From assembly GCA_002633025.1 (NCBI GenBank), contig NMRB01000211.1:6646-70645 (forward strand): 64,000 bases of DNA, in the 5' to 3' direction. How positions within the stretch are numbered: the first letter of the stretch is position 1; every line of letters starts with the position of its first letter. Positions 1 to 11,871 of the stretch are shown piece by piece. This DNA is from Notospermus geniculatus. Its lineage: Eukaryota > Nemertea > Pilidiophora > Heteronemertea > Lineidae. Below the pieces are notes generated by a model, which worked only from the letters and a program-made list of their open reading frames with translations, was not told where the DNA came from and did no database searches. The position numbers were made by a program, and so were the translations under genes.

Positions 1-136
1 AGCAAATACATTGCAGTGGGATTAGTGATTCAGATTGAAATACATGTACTACCGTGGTTATATGGATTGGCCTTTTCCATCAGGTCCAAAGCAAAAGCAT
101 TAGGCCTATTCCTCTGTTGAGAGCATGGATGATATC

Positions 137-235
137 TCATGGTCGAGATTGGAGTTGAACCTGGGACTTGCCGCTTTGTAAGTCCACGTGATATTCACTA
201 GTCCATAAGGGCTTCTTGTGGGTTACAGTTGGTGC
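137..235 (-). repeat. tRNA-derived SINE-like fragment
   Basis: On the minus strand, plus bases 151-161 read as a good RNA polymerase III B box (GGTTCAACTCC). About 45 bases upstream on that strand is an A-box-like GGACTAGTGAAT. The pair has tRNA-like spacing, but I cannot fold a full cloverleaf with a paired acceptor stem. The best reading is a decayed SINE head rather than a working tRNA gene. Confidence 0.4.
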
Positions 236-345
236 AGTCATTGAGATTGAAATACAAGTGGTGCAGTGATTGAGATTGAAAAACAATACAATGGATAGGC
301 CTACAGTGATTGAGATTGAAATACCATTACAGTTGGCACAGTGAA
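230..345. repeat. Imperfect tandem repeat, CAGTGATTGAGATTGAAA
   Basis: Three spaced copies of CAGTGATTGAGATTGAAA(T/A)AC occur between about 235 and 335, and a relative (GTGATTCAGATTGAAATAC) lies near base 25. The intervening bases differ, so this is a loose array. No function can be inferred. Confidence 0.6.
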
Positions 346-3257
346 CAAACACACTACTCTGTACTAAATCCATTTATTTGCTCTTTCACAATGCTTTGTG
401 AAAAAGTATCAATAATATCACAGTTGGTGGAGAAAAAAATGATTCCAGGGTCGCACTGGGTGTGAGTGCTGTATATCAATTGCTTTTACCTCCATTTGTG
501 TTGATTAATTACATGCAGTTTCCTTTATTTTCATTAATGGATAAAATGTGAGTATACCTGCGGGCGTGGGCAGGAAATAGGAAGTATCACCTGTGTGTGC
601 TAAAGGTGAAGCGAATCAATTTATGACACCGTATTTATCGCAAAGATGGAAACACATAGGGCTTTCTAAATCTATGAAATCAAGACCTTCATGTGAAAGT
701 TTTCTTGTGAGAATCGGCTCTCAACGGGCAGTTTTTGGTTTACCTCGATTTAAGCCACTGCTCCACGTGTAAGATTTCTTGTGCAATTTGGCTCTCAAAG
801 GGAAGTTGACCAATGATGGTGATGATGCTGAGACCAGCAGAGATTTTTCTGGTTGAGTTGGCCATTGAGAGCCCAATCGCAACAGAAAATTCTCAGGTAG
901 AGTGTGCTTCAGGCCAGCTCGGACTCCACACTAATAATACCCACATGTATCTTGTCTGTAAATATGATTCTACAGCAGCGAAAGTTAGACCCACCCACTT
1001 TTATTTTTGTAATCATTCAGTGAACTACTTTCGCGTAGTACATGTGTACAGCAATGAGTGCAAAATTTCTCCTCGCACCAGAGAATCCAGAATTTCCCCA
1101 GAGCCCACTCTATTTTCAGCAATTCTGATACTGGGATTTGCTACGGGTGTTGGCACTATTGAAATCTGACTTTGTTCACATATTGGGTGGAGTACAATAC
1201 TCTCGTCAAGTATCTGATCTTTTTGACTCTGATCACAAAACATCACAATTGATCATTTAGTTTAGAAAAAAATGTCAATAGTTTACTCTGATTTCTGTTG
1301 TATTTTATCTGACATTTTGAATGATGAAATTGTAACCTCTAATTTTTGTTGAACGTTTTCCGATAGTTTGGCGCTGTCTCTGGTACTGAGCGTGGTGATT
1401 GTTCAGAGGAAGATTGTTGCCTGCATGGTTCGAGAACCTTGCAGGAGCTCCATTCACTCGAGGGATTTGACACCCACTCCATTATGAGAAAAACGATCAG
1501 TGGCAACTGGTTATAAATTGTTGATTGAATGCCTGTCATAGGCATACACAATCAAATTTTTCATTGCCTCAGAGTAAATGTATTCTCAATAAGGGCTTAC
1601 ATGTGAGTCTGTACATGAAAGCCGGAGGCCCTGAAACTGAATTTCCAAAACTTCACTTGAAAAATGGACTGTGTGAGGCAGAGGCATGTGTATTCTTCAA
1701 ATTTTTATGATTAATGTCAAAAATAGGTTTTTGGTAATGTCTAACAGGATATCATGAAAGTCACTATTGGTTGGAATATTCTGGAAAAATAACAGTGTGA
1801 GCTGGCTTTAGGATGAGGATGGGGAGTTGGGACATCGTTTAGCGAGGACGTGTCGACAGAATGATTGAGAACTGAAGTGTGTCCTGTATTTCTTTATCTG
1901 AGATTATAGGGTTAAACACTTCGTGTTTCATTCATTTGATTAATTTTGTTATGTACTCACTCACCGGTACCTTCTTTTGGAAAAAAATGCACCAGTCTTA
2001 CATGCAAATTTACTTGGGTGTGGCGAGTGTAGATTCCAGTTGCAATGTTGTAGAATACAGGCATACCGTACTGCTCAATCAGCACACTATAGGTCTGAAA
2101 CATTGATTTATGGGTTGATCTCTCTGGCGATTGTTCCTTTGAAAAGTGCAAAAACCAGTGAAGTGGCTGCCTGCTGTAATAGTGATCAGTAAAAATCTTG
2201 CTGATGCAACTTTTGGTTATTTTTATGCATGCTGTCTGTGACGTCCTTTTTTCACACCATATCAGAGTAAGTGTTCGAAATTTTCTGACCCCATCGTTCA
2301 CTGCAGCTGTTTTTCTCTCAAATTGCATCTGCGTCATGAATCCATCGTACCGTGAAAATGTACCCGAAATGCGACACAGTAAAAGGAGAAGGATATCAAA
2401 ATGCTTTCTCGTTGAATCCCAGGCATTCCCCTTGAGGCAAAGGATAAAACTGAAAAGAAAAAATGTGACCTGAGTAACAATAACACCAGTTTGTGTCTGT
2501 CTATAAGCTTCCTAGTGTTGATAAAGCATCAACTGTCTTTGAGTTGCTTGAAATTGAAGTAGATAAATACAGAAGAAAGTTCCCTAAAAGCATATTGTTG
2601 CAACACTGCGGAACCCACTTGACGTGTCCTGACTGAGCTGAGGGCAAAAGCCGGGTCTTGCTCACAGTGTTGGTGGCTTAGCTTTGCTGGTTCCTCATTG
2701 GATGGCCATACCATGAAACATGAGAAAGTGCCTCCCATCACTGGCCAATCAGCACTCCGATCGCTGTTCAGTCAACATGACACACCCTTGTGTTTAGTGT
2801 CAAAAATCATTCTTAGAAGCGTGAGATATTACAAAATATTATCTTTGATGTGAATTTCCAATACGTTCTTCATATTACCTATGGCAGACATATAAGATGG
2901 TTCAATGTGCCTTGGGCCAGGGATTATATACATTAGCTGTGGAACTATGTGCAGTGTATTCGTTCTATCTTGGGTGAATCTATCTCATTGATGTTGCATG
3001 CTTATGTTCTTTTGGGCTTTTATATTTCTGTAACTTGAAAAGGTGTCAGATTCATTCAAGCACTAATTACAACCTTTACTACTACAGTCTTCCATTAGGC
3101 TATGCCAATGGAATGTTCAGAGCCTTTATCAGAAACTTGAGTACTTCTAGTGTCTCTAACTCAAACCCTCTCTTCTCAATTTTTTTCTGCGGAACTCAAG
3201 GAGCTGTTCATTCTGGTAACGTGATCCTTTCATACCACTTGAGGCACAGAGTGATGA

Positions 3258-3325
3258 CTCAACTGGATATCGAACCACGGTCCCTCAGTCATGGGTCCAA
3301 CTCAAACCACTGTGCTCCCCTAACC
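3258..3325 (-). repeat. tRNA-derived SINE-like fragment
   Basis: Minus-strand bases opposite 3265-3276 give the B-box-like GGTTCGATATCC, and bases opposite 3304-3320 give an A-box-like GTGGTTTGAGTTGG. A possible anticodon arm lies between them. Acceptor pairing is poor, so this is probably the tRNA-related head of a SINE or a tRNA pseudogene. Confidence 0.4.
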
Positions 3326-5439
3326 ATGCAGAGCCAGTACAAAAAGAGCAGTCTCTTGCCTTTGAGACATTCCTAACTTCTCTAATCTCCTCTAATATGG
3401 TTATCCGTTGCATGCTTGTTCAATTGAGGATGCCGGAATCTCACGTCAAGTATAAAGAACAAACTCTTAGTTGTAGAGTCTGTAATTCTAGAACATATTG
3501 TTGTAAGTATTCCGTTTATACTCTTGATAAAGTTACACCCTAATTCACTCTTTGAGAGGCAGATGACATTTAAAGAATTCTTCGCATCATATATTTTTTT
3601 GTCTGAAGTGCTTTAGAAGATCAAGACTTGTTATGAATAGGCAAAGGATTTCTTCTGATGTTTATAACAATAGCACTTTTGGTTTTTCAGCCCTAACCCT
3701 TTTGGTGCCAGACATATTCTACCCATTAGTTTGAAAATGGGGCGATTTTAATGTACAGTAGGGGGAAGATGGGGTTATAGGCACTGAAAGTTAAAGTAAA
3801 TTTTTGTGTGTTATTTTCTGAACTTGAAAATAAGTTGTGTACAGCACAATGAAATATGCTGATTACTTTAAATGTGGGTGTAAAGTATATCCCGAAATGT
3901 TGCTCCATAAAATAGGCAATTTGACACATATTTATTTGCTCCCCCTTCCCATTATATGACCATCTCGCTGAACTACCATGGTTTAGGCGAATATTTGAGG
4001 AGGAGCAAGGGACAATGAACAATGTGAACAAACCACTTGTTTGAAAACAACCTGATACACTAGCTGAGCATCGTGGACCTTTCGGTCTGTCTGTTGACTT
4101 TGTTTTGCAGCACAATACATGTAGATGAAGAAAGAGTCAATGAAAACACAACTCTGTTTAACAAGTTACCAGCATCAGCGAAATGTGCCTAGAAAGTACA
4201 CAAAGATAACTTTCATCAACATTACATTGTTTTCTGTTCCATCCTACTCATCAGCGATTCCCACATTAGTACAACGCCCACAGCGTTGGTTTCTGACTAC
4301 ATTTGACATTTCACAGTTAGGTTGGGATGAGCATTCCATTCGCCATTGCATAATGAAGTAAAAATCATTGTCATGAACGTGGTCCATCTTCAACAGAATA
4401 GCTTTTTAATTTTGCCTTGTAAAAGTGTCGGACACCACAAAAAATGACCCAGCTTTTGGCAACTCCCACTCACTGTCTTGCCTATCATTGCAAAAATGTG
4501 GATCTCTATAATGATAAATCTTTGTTCACCAGCTCCTAAAACCCAAAGGAAAAATGCAGAAATCATTTTGACTCAGGAAAGTGCAGAACACCATACAGAA
4601 TTGCCCTGCTAAGCGGCCACACCTATTCACAACTTCCAATACCATCGCAAAATTCTGGTCTGTGTTCCCTGCTCACTTCTGGCATGCAGGTGTTATTAAG
4701 GTCTCCATGCTCGTGGCAACCCAACGGAAAAAATATAGCATTAATTTTGAATCGCAGAAGTGCTGAACATCACACAAACCAGCCTGCTCCGTGCCCGCGA
4801 GATTCAGTTAACCTCCTTATACCAAAGGAAAAATTCAGGCTCCACGCGAGGAGGTGATTGTTAATTCATCGCAAGGTACGCTTGATCTGGTTCGGAAATG
4901 ATAATTGTTGTCATGGGAAACGGCACTATCATGACTTCTATTCTAGATTCAATCAAACTTCGCGAGGGAAGTAGTATTTCTGAGATATCGGCTGCAGATA
5001 TGGCTCTGAGTGTACTATTTTGTAGCATGAAGTGCAATCCCGAAGGACGACCGGATTGCACGAGCTGAAGAAAAGGAACTTCATGCAAGTACCGATCTAT
5101 GGGGTCCACACATTTCAGAGCGAAGGGTCAAACTGACCAATAGGAATAGATTAGTAAAGTATGATTCACCCTAACTTGAACATGGGCAAAGTGCCAGGCC
5201 TGTGCATTAGACAGAACAAGTGAACACAGTCAATGATTAAACCACAAACCACAGTATTTACCAGTTGACTGAGCACAACCTTGGATTTGCTACAGGCTCA
5301 TGGAAACTAAAGGCCTGTCTACACGATCATACATTTGTTCAAAACATCATCATACATTTGTATGATGATGTCCAAGCTTGTGTGTCGATTTCTGTCACCC
5401 ACAAGACACGCCGCCTGTCGCGGTGTTCAAGAACTAGAC

Positions 5440-5639
5440 AAAGCCCGGGTCTATTGCGTCTACACTACTTAAAAAACCCGCAGGAGACGAAATTAAGCCC
5501 TCCAAAAACCCTTCGAAATCGGAGGGTTCAAAAAGCCCGGACTTTTCATCCCCGGGTCTATTAGACCCGCGCTTTTAACAGGTATAGACAGAAAAAGCCC
5601 GGGTGAGACGCGAGTTTTTATGTAGTGTAAACAGGGCTT
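5440..5639. mobile_element. GC-rich MITE-like insert with AAGCCC ends
   Basis: The left side reads AAGCCCGGGTCTATTGCG followed by TCTACACTAC. The right side is approximately the inverted complement, ending GTAGTGTAAACAGGGCTT. Internal short palindromes built on AGCCCGGG and GGGTCTATTAGACCC are visible. The GC-rich composition contrasts with the host MITE around it, which suggests a separate insertion. Boundaries are approximate because I found no clean target duplication. Confidence 0.45.
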
Positions 5640-5665
5640 GTAAACGGCCATACTGAAAAACGTTA

Positions 5666-6252
5666 AGGCCTGTCTACACGATCATACATTTGTTCAAAAC
5701 ATCATCATACATTTGTATGATGATGTCCAAGCTTGTGTGTCGATTTCTGTCTTAAGACAATGCAGCTAAAATTTTGAACATCATCATACATTGTTCAAAA
5801 CAGCATCATACACTTGAATGATGATGTTCAAGTTTGTTGTGGATTTCGATTTACAGTCCAACATTCATGGACTTTGTATGATGAAGTATGATGGAGAAAG
5901 GATAATGTTGGATGCTGTTCAAGTTTGTTGGGAAAACCGTCCACACGATCATACATTTGTCCATGAACATCATCACACATTTTTTTTGGGGTGTTTTGCA
6001 TTGGCAAGATGAAACATGCAGCTAAAAATTTGAACATCATCAAACATGTTCAGGTTTGTTGGGAAAACAGTCCACACGATCATACATTTTGTCCTGAACA
6101 TCATCACATAAATTTGAACATCATCATACATGTTGGTTGCTGTTCAAGTTTGTTGGGAAAACAGCCTACACAATCAAATATCTGTCCATGAACATCATCA
6201 CACAAATGTTTGATGATGTTTTAAACAAATGTATGATCGTGTAGACAGGCCT
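5666..6252 (+). mobile_element. MITE copy, AGGCCTGTCTACACG family, TTA duplication
   Basis: This complete copy starts AGGCCTGTCTACACGATC and ends with the inverted complement. TTA at 5663-5665 and 6253-6255 forms the target duplication. The interior is a patchwork of diverged repeats of ATCATCATACATTTG and GTTCAAGTTTGTTGGGAAAA, which is why it is about twice as long as the copy that follows. Confidence 0.75.
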
Positions 6253-6256
6253 TTAA

Positions 6257-6543
6257 AGGCTCGTCTACACGATCATACATTTGTTCAAAACATCATCATA
6301 CATTTGTATGATGATGTTCAAGCTTGTTTGTCGATTTCTGTCTTCTGACAATGCAGCTAAAAGTTTGAACATCATCAAACATTGTTCAAAACAGCATCAT
6401 AGACTTGTATGATGATGTTCAAGTTTGTTGTGGATTTCGATCTACAGTCCAACATACTACACAATCAAATATCTGTCCATGAACATCATCACACAAATGT
6501 TTGATGATGTTTTGAACAAATGTATGATCGTGTAGACAGGCCT
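6257..6543 (+). mobile_element. MITE copy, same family, TAA duplication
   Basis: This compact 287-bp copy begins AGGCTCGTCTACACGATC and ends GATCGTGTAGACAGGCCT. TAA at 6254-6256 and 6544-6546 is the likely target duplication. It abuts the preceding copy, so two family members inserted side by side or one duplicated in place. Confidence 0.75.
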
Positions 6544-6790
6544 TAAGATGCCAACTTAACAAGAACGCAAACGCTACTGTTGTCATTGATTGTGAGTCAC
6601 AATCCAATGAATGGCATTGTAGGCCTACTGATCAAGGTCTGCTGGTATCTTACGTCATTGTCCTTGGCCTTCCATAGTCATTAGATAACCTGGGGTGAGC
6701 TTTAGTCGTGGTGCAGCGTCAGTCGCCCGTTAAGCGTTGTTCACAATGGCGAAACGGTGCGGTACGTTGAAAAAAATCGCCAAGCGGTAT

Positions 6791-6920
6791 GGCTAAGAAT
6801 CCATTCACGCGATTTTCGTGCCGCGCGATGTCCCATCCTTTGTCCACGACCAACGCGGCGGAAACAAATAATGCTTTCGAGCGTCTGTGGCAAGAAAATC
6901 GCGTGAATGGATTGTTAGCC
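6791..6920. repeat. Inverted repeat with 30-bp arms
   Basis: Bases 6791-6820 and 6891-6920 are inverted complements with about two mismatches, centred on AATCCATTCACGCGATTTTC. The 70-base spacer is GC-rich. The unit lies between two AAGC(G/C)TTGTTCACA sequences at 6733 and 7022 that are in direct orientation. It looks like another MITE remnant inside the stack, with uncertain ends. Confidence 0.65.
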
Positions 6921-7157
6921 TATCAGTTTTGACAGAGCGCGGCACGGAGGAACGCGGTTGCGTGCGGTGGTCATGATTTGCGAAAAGGGCATAATTCAAA
7001 TTGTGCCAGAAATGTCATTTTAAGCCTTGTTCACACTACAGCACCTACACAATCAAATATCTGTCCATGAACATCATCACACAAATGTTTGATGATGTTT
7101 TGAACAAATGTATGATCGTGTAGACAGGCCTTAAACCAAGTCACCCTAACATCATTA

Positions 7158-7340
7158 AGGCCCGTTTCCACTATAGCGGATTCTGCCGCGAATTGCGGCG
7201 AGCGGAGCGGTTTTCACAGGCATTGGGATAATCAATAGGCCATTGTATTGTTAAACCATCGAAGGATTATCCAAAGCCCTGTGAAAACCGCACCGCTTGC
7301 CGGAACCCGCCACGGAATCCGCTATAGTGGAAACAGGCCT
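7158..7340 (+). mobile_element. 183-bp MITE with TTA duplication (PIF/Harbinger-like)
   Basis: It starts AGGCCCGTTTCCACTATAG and ends CTATAGTGGAAACAGGCCT. TTA flanks it at 7155-7157 and 7341-7343. Uninterrupted host elements elsewhere read CATCATTAGG here, which directly shows an empty site and defines the 3-bp duplication. A TTA target and GGCC-type ends are characteristic of PIF/Harbinger non-autonomous elements. A diverged second copy is at 46469-46637. Confidence 0.85.
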
Positions 7341-7441
7341 TTAGGTAATATAACTGCGACATGGATTATTTACCACTGACCTATGCACATTTCCAAGCTT
7401 GGCACTTTGCCCATGTTGAAGTTAGGGCGAATCATACTTTA

Positions 7442-7515
7442 AGTATACATGTAAATAAAGTACATGTATGATTCACCCTTACGTCAACATGGGCAAAGTG
7501 CCAAACTTTAACATT
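7442..7515 (+). mobile_element. Solo arm of the long-TIR element
   Basis: Immediately after the nested copy, bases 7464-7511 repeat a single left arm: TATGATTCACCC, then TCAACATGGGCAAAGTGCCA. It lacks the element body. It is probably a truncated or recombined second copy. Confidence 0.6.
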
Positions 7516-8140
7516 CTACAACTTGTATCCCTGCATAATCAACATGTATGCCAACATGTACATGTACATTACATCAGTACTTGCATCACTGACCAACAGC
7601 AGGGGAATTACGTCAATCCCCACACACAGACGACTTACATTTAGTCTCTGGAATAAATGCATATTGCTTGGCAAATCTAATTATTGTCAGCTAATTGTGA
7701 TCTCATCCACACACCCAAAGTGCCCAGAATTCCCCACGCGGTGAATAGTTGATCGCAATCTCTGGCTGCATTTATCAGTGCCTGACACTTGTGTGAATTG
7801 TCGAGCATGATGTCCACCGTCTATCTCGTTTCCATTATTGATCTTTCGCCAAGATTTTCCTGTCAATCCAGATCAGGCCACTCATTAATCAGACCTCACC
7901 TTTCCCACTGAGGAGAACGAAAGGTCATGGGCATTGATTGGTCCTCTTTTCATGTCTTAATTGACTGCAGAAGATTAACGTCCTCACTTATTGCTTTTTA
8001 GCAGCATGTGATAAGCCCTTTTTACACGAAGTCGGTTCGATCCGGTTCGAGACCAGTTCACTTGCTTTCTGTACCGTGAATAAAAAGCCATGCGACCTCT
8101 ACTCTCCTTCCCTTTTGATGGTGCAAAAAGTAGTGAACTG

Positions 8141-8326
8141 GCTAAGCTAACCAAAATAGATAGGCATGCGAAAAGTGTACAACTAAATTTTCACCAAAAA
8201 GTCCTGTTTGGATGGATAGTAAGTGCCATACGGAGCTTAGAAAACGAGGCTTTTTGGTGGAAAATTTAGTTCTACATTTTTAGCACGCCTATCTATTTTT
8301 GGTGGAACCAATGGTTAGCTTAGCAA
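8141..8326. repeat. Diverged inverted repeat, possible MITE
   Basis: The left arm starts GCTAAGCTAACC and continues through AATAGATAGGC and AACTAAATTTT to CACCAAAAAG. The right arm is its inverted complement with small insertions. Arms are about 65-80 bases. Ends and target duplication are not clear. Confidence 0.6.
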
Positions 8327-9149
8327 ACGTCTATTAAATCGGCCCTGTGAGGAACTGGGTACCTTTTATTCATGCTGATGTTAATTGCACTAACATCTTT
8401 TTTGCCACACAATACAGTTGAAGAAATAAGATAGAGTGCATGAATGGTTTGCACCCCATTAAAGTGACAATGCTCCAACATTGAGGAACAATGAAGCCAT
8501 CTACATGTACTATGTTGGGATATTCTCATCTCATGTATAGAGATGTGGCCTAGGGTACCTTCATGATGAAACATCGAGGCAATGTTGAACAACAGATCAG
8601 TTATCAAGCTTACTGTGCACCTGAGCTTCATAAAAAGTTTAAAAAGATTGGGCCTGATAATGATAATAAGCAAGAAGTCAGTCTCCAGAATTCACGAATT
8701 TTCGACCCCAACCGGGGTCTTTTTCAAGTGGAACTTTACAATCTGAAACTCTAGAAAAGACTGAGGATGAGATTGCCTGATAATGAGATTTTATTTACAC
8801 AAATCAAACACGTGATCCAAGCAAAGATCGTGGGCTACGTAGTAGGTCTATTTCTGCTCAAAGAATCTGATGGTAGATTTCGCCACATCAGTATTTCAGC
8901 TCTAAGGTTCTAACGCTTCTCATTACACACATCCTGTGGCAATCCTCATCATCTTCTGATTCCAGCATCCTGATCACATGATTAGTTCTATACATCCGCT
9001 GCATCCTCTCTAATTACTACGGTTGAAGACAATCTTGACATTTAGCAAGGAGTCGAGGATGTGTGGGCATGATCATCAAGATGGGAGGGTGTGGGTTTTT
9101 TTCCAACAGTCACTGAGGTTGACTTGTCATTTTGGCATCTGTCTCTGAA

Positions 9150-9265
9150 TGTTCTTTAGCGTCTGTGTGTGGGCAGCAGGTGGTGTCATGTGGTATGGAC
9201 AAAAGTATGTTCTTTAGCGTCTGTGTGTGGGCAGCAGGTGGTGTCATGTGGTATGGACAAAAGTA
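9150..9265. repeat. 58-bp tandem duplication
   Basis: Two nearly perfect direct copies, 9150-9207 and 9208-9265, each begin TGTTCTTTAGCGTCTGTG and end near GACAAAAGTA. The high identity suggests a recent duplication. Confidence 0.85.
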
Positions 9266-11871
9266 TGAGATAATGTTTCCAATTGTATACATGTAAGTCA
9301 GCTTCTTCCTTTACTTGGCACAAGTAATTTCTCTCGTCAAATCCATGAAAGCTTAACAAAAATGGGTGATACGAATAAAAGTTGGCAAATGCTTTTACAT
9401 AAGATTGGGACAGCAGTGTCCAGTGTAAATGTACTATCAGCCAATGGTGGTATGAATAACAGAGAGCAAATGCTTTTACTTCAGATTTGTACAGCATAGC
9501 ATTCTGCATTTGTACTGCAAAATACAAGTAAAAGCATCTTTATTCATATGGCCATATTTATATGGCCCATTATCCTGTTGTTGCTTACCATTAACTCTCA
9601 AGGAATGCCCTCGTGAAAACAATTACAGAATTCTGTATCATTCAGTCAGTGTGCTGGTAGTTTTTCTCCCACTCCGGTAGCGCTGTCAACTGATCTGAAC
9701 AATGGTGTCAAAGCAACTTGGATTAGCTGCCTTATTTTTCACAGCAAAGCCATTGTCTGTTGTACAGTCATGTAGATGGAAGGAAGAAATTGCTCAACTC
9801 TTTAAAGAATTCCAGATCTGAATTCGAGGATGCGCTTTGTTCGAAGGCTGCCAGTAGCAGTACGTGCGGGAGAAGAAACTGTAAAGAATGTATACAATGT
9901 ACCTTTGATAATGGATGTCAGTTACGGCTGTGGGTGGCTTCTTTATCATCTCCAGGCTTCATCCCTGTTATGAGACAACATTGAAATCTTCTTTGTAACC
10001 TACACCAGTTGCAGTTAATTCAGAGATGGTCATCACATGTGTTGGAAGTAGAATGGAGAACAAAGAACGCTTTTTTCCAGCCGATTCCATTACGGTTCTA
10101 ACAATCTGTCTGCTCTCACATCCTTCCTTCAATTCTTAATTGCTCGCCCTTGCCAATCGATCAACATTATCCTGGCCTTTGAGTAACGGACGTACCATGG
10201 CATTATTCAGAAAGGTCAGCTTGGTCGTCTCAACTCATTATTTGTGTGGCATGCAGTGCTGCCAATATGGTCTGCGATGAGCATGATTTATGACTTTCAA
10301 TTTATTGTAAGTCTTAACAAGTCGTGGCTGTAGTTTTGGAATTATCAGAAGTGGAATTGCTTAGGTAAGTAGATACTTGAAGTACCCGTTCTAGAGCTGT
10401 GGATTTTCAAGAAGCTTGAGTCAGTTGAACTGCACTGATGGGAAATCTTCTGGTATTCCAGACAAGGTGAGTCAAAGACAAGATGTCTCTTCTTGAGGGG
10501 GGATGTTTACCACGTGAAATGTTTACATAAAGAGGTTTTCAGGAGTTCTTTGCAGTGGATACCAATCTTACGATGTTTGAACACACAGTTTCAACTATCT
10601 CCACAATAGTGACAGAATGTACATGCAATAGGTTAATTACGATATTCTAGAATAACAGCAAATGAGGCCCCAGTGCCTTTAACACTGGGGTGTTTCGTGT
10701 GCATTGAGAAAGAGTGGAGCTTTAGAAAAGTAATGACAAAGAATGTACCCTTTTGACTATGTCGTGATCATCAGAAGAAAAAAATCTCTTTGTATTTCCT
10801 TCAAGTACTGGTGTCATGTATCAGATCTAGAAAATCCTTTTACATCTTGTGAGTATAGATTCTGGTATTAGCTTTATCATCAAAATCCACTTTCTACCTG
10901 TTTGAATTTTTTTATATCTTTCAGGTAGCTGAGGTAATTGGAATATCTTCCTATATGATTACACGATAATGTCAGGAATTTAAAAGTTGCGAGTCAAAAG
11001 ATGAATGCTGATATGTGCTGATCAAAAGACTATGTTTGAACACAGTTGTGTGTGATGTTATGAGTAGGAAAAACAGCTGCAAAGACCTTAGTTTGATTTG
11101 AAGATGGGGAAAAAGAGCAATGTGGACTCAAGTATGATGTGAAGGAAGGGGATAAAGCGCTCTTATGATACTAATTTAGGATCCAGGAATTGGGATTAAG
11201 ACAAAAACAGTTGAAAGACTCATTTTGTTCCATTGAATGAGGTATCAGGCAGAGACAGCTGTGAGAATTGGTTCAAAGTGGATGAGCTGGATTGGAAAGA
11301 AAAGTGTGTATGGATGTATTATACGTTCATGGATATTGATGTGACTATCCCATAATTGTCACTTGAGGATTATCTATCCGGCCTGTTAGTACATATCGAT
11401 ATCAGGAAGCAATCTTGACTTCCCTGGAGGGACTTACTTGTATATACTGGCTTAGGGCAGATCACTCCAAACCAATAAATTAGCTGTGTTCATTGTGGCG
11501 TCTGGATTACTGTGACATGTTCAGCTGAGTAGGAAACATTGTACCTTCAAATCAGGCCTTGTGCTCTTCGTATCTCAAATTCTGTATTTTGAGGTACTGT
11601 CGCTTACTACTAGAATGTTCGAATAATTCAAAACCAATACGGTTTCTGTGTTCCAACTTCAATTGCTCTCCGTGACTAAACGATATTGAATGCCGATTCT
11701 GAAATATGGATTCAAGCTTCGTTAATGAGTATTATGGATGTTATATTTGCGTTACCATCATTGCACGCTGCTGACTGAGGAATAAGACCATAACGAACGA
11801 TTTTAGGGGAGGAGCAAGTCTAGCGTTTCATTCTATGTGGATATATTTTTGGATACCCTTGAAATTACATC

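Larger units (their letters stand above)
1..5154. other. Intergenic, no gene recognised
   Basis: This AT-rich stretch has only short, unconvincing open frames and no exon with a good acceptor, donor and coherent phase. It holds two tRNA-like SINE fragments and a short imperfect tandem repeat, listed separately. I see nothing else I can name in it. Confidence 0.6.
5311..7131 (+). mobile_element. MITE complex inserted in the long-TIR element, TAA duplication
   Basis: The ends are perfect inverted repeats: AGGCCTGTCTACACGATC at 5311 and its complement ending at 7131. TAA flanks both sides (5308-5310 and 7132-7134), and intact copies of the host element have a single copy of the site. Internally it contains two further complete copies of the same family, a different GC-rich insert and a 30-bp-arm inverted repeat. 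TWA duplications and GGCC-type ends are typical of PIF/Harbinger MITEs. No transposase is encoded. Confidence 0.8.
5155..7441 (+). mobile_element. Long-TIR element copy split by nested MITEs
   Basis: This is the outer layer of a nested stack. The left end starts with AAGTATGATTCACCCTAAC after a TA. The right end at 7380-7441 is its inverted complement, ending CATACTT then TA. The interior matches intact copies of about 260 bp at 52205, 56357 and 58775. It is interrupted at 5311-7131 and again at 7158-7340. Removing both inserts, each with one copy of its target duplication, restores the order seen in intact copies. The family has arms of about 40 bp and is consistent with a TA target, as in Tc1/mariner-type MITEs, but the superfamily is not proven. 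Confidence 0.8.
7516..11871. other. Intergenic, no gene recognised
   Basis: There is no convincing exon or RNA gene. It holds a diverged inverted repeat at 8141-8326 and a 58-bp tandem duplication at 9150-9265. A possible acceptor (GATTTTAG followed by GGGAGGAGC, near 11806) lies about 65 bases before the start codon of the downstream gene and could join a 5' non-coding exon, but no upstream exon can be identified. Confidence 0.55.

Noticed and set aside
3726-4115. 129-codon open frame on the minus strand
   Set aside because: No domain, no splice support, and AT-rich composition like the surroundings. Treated as chance.
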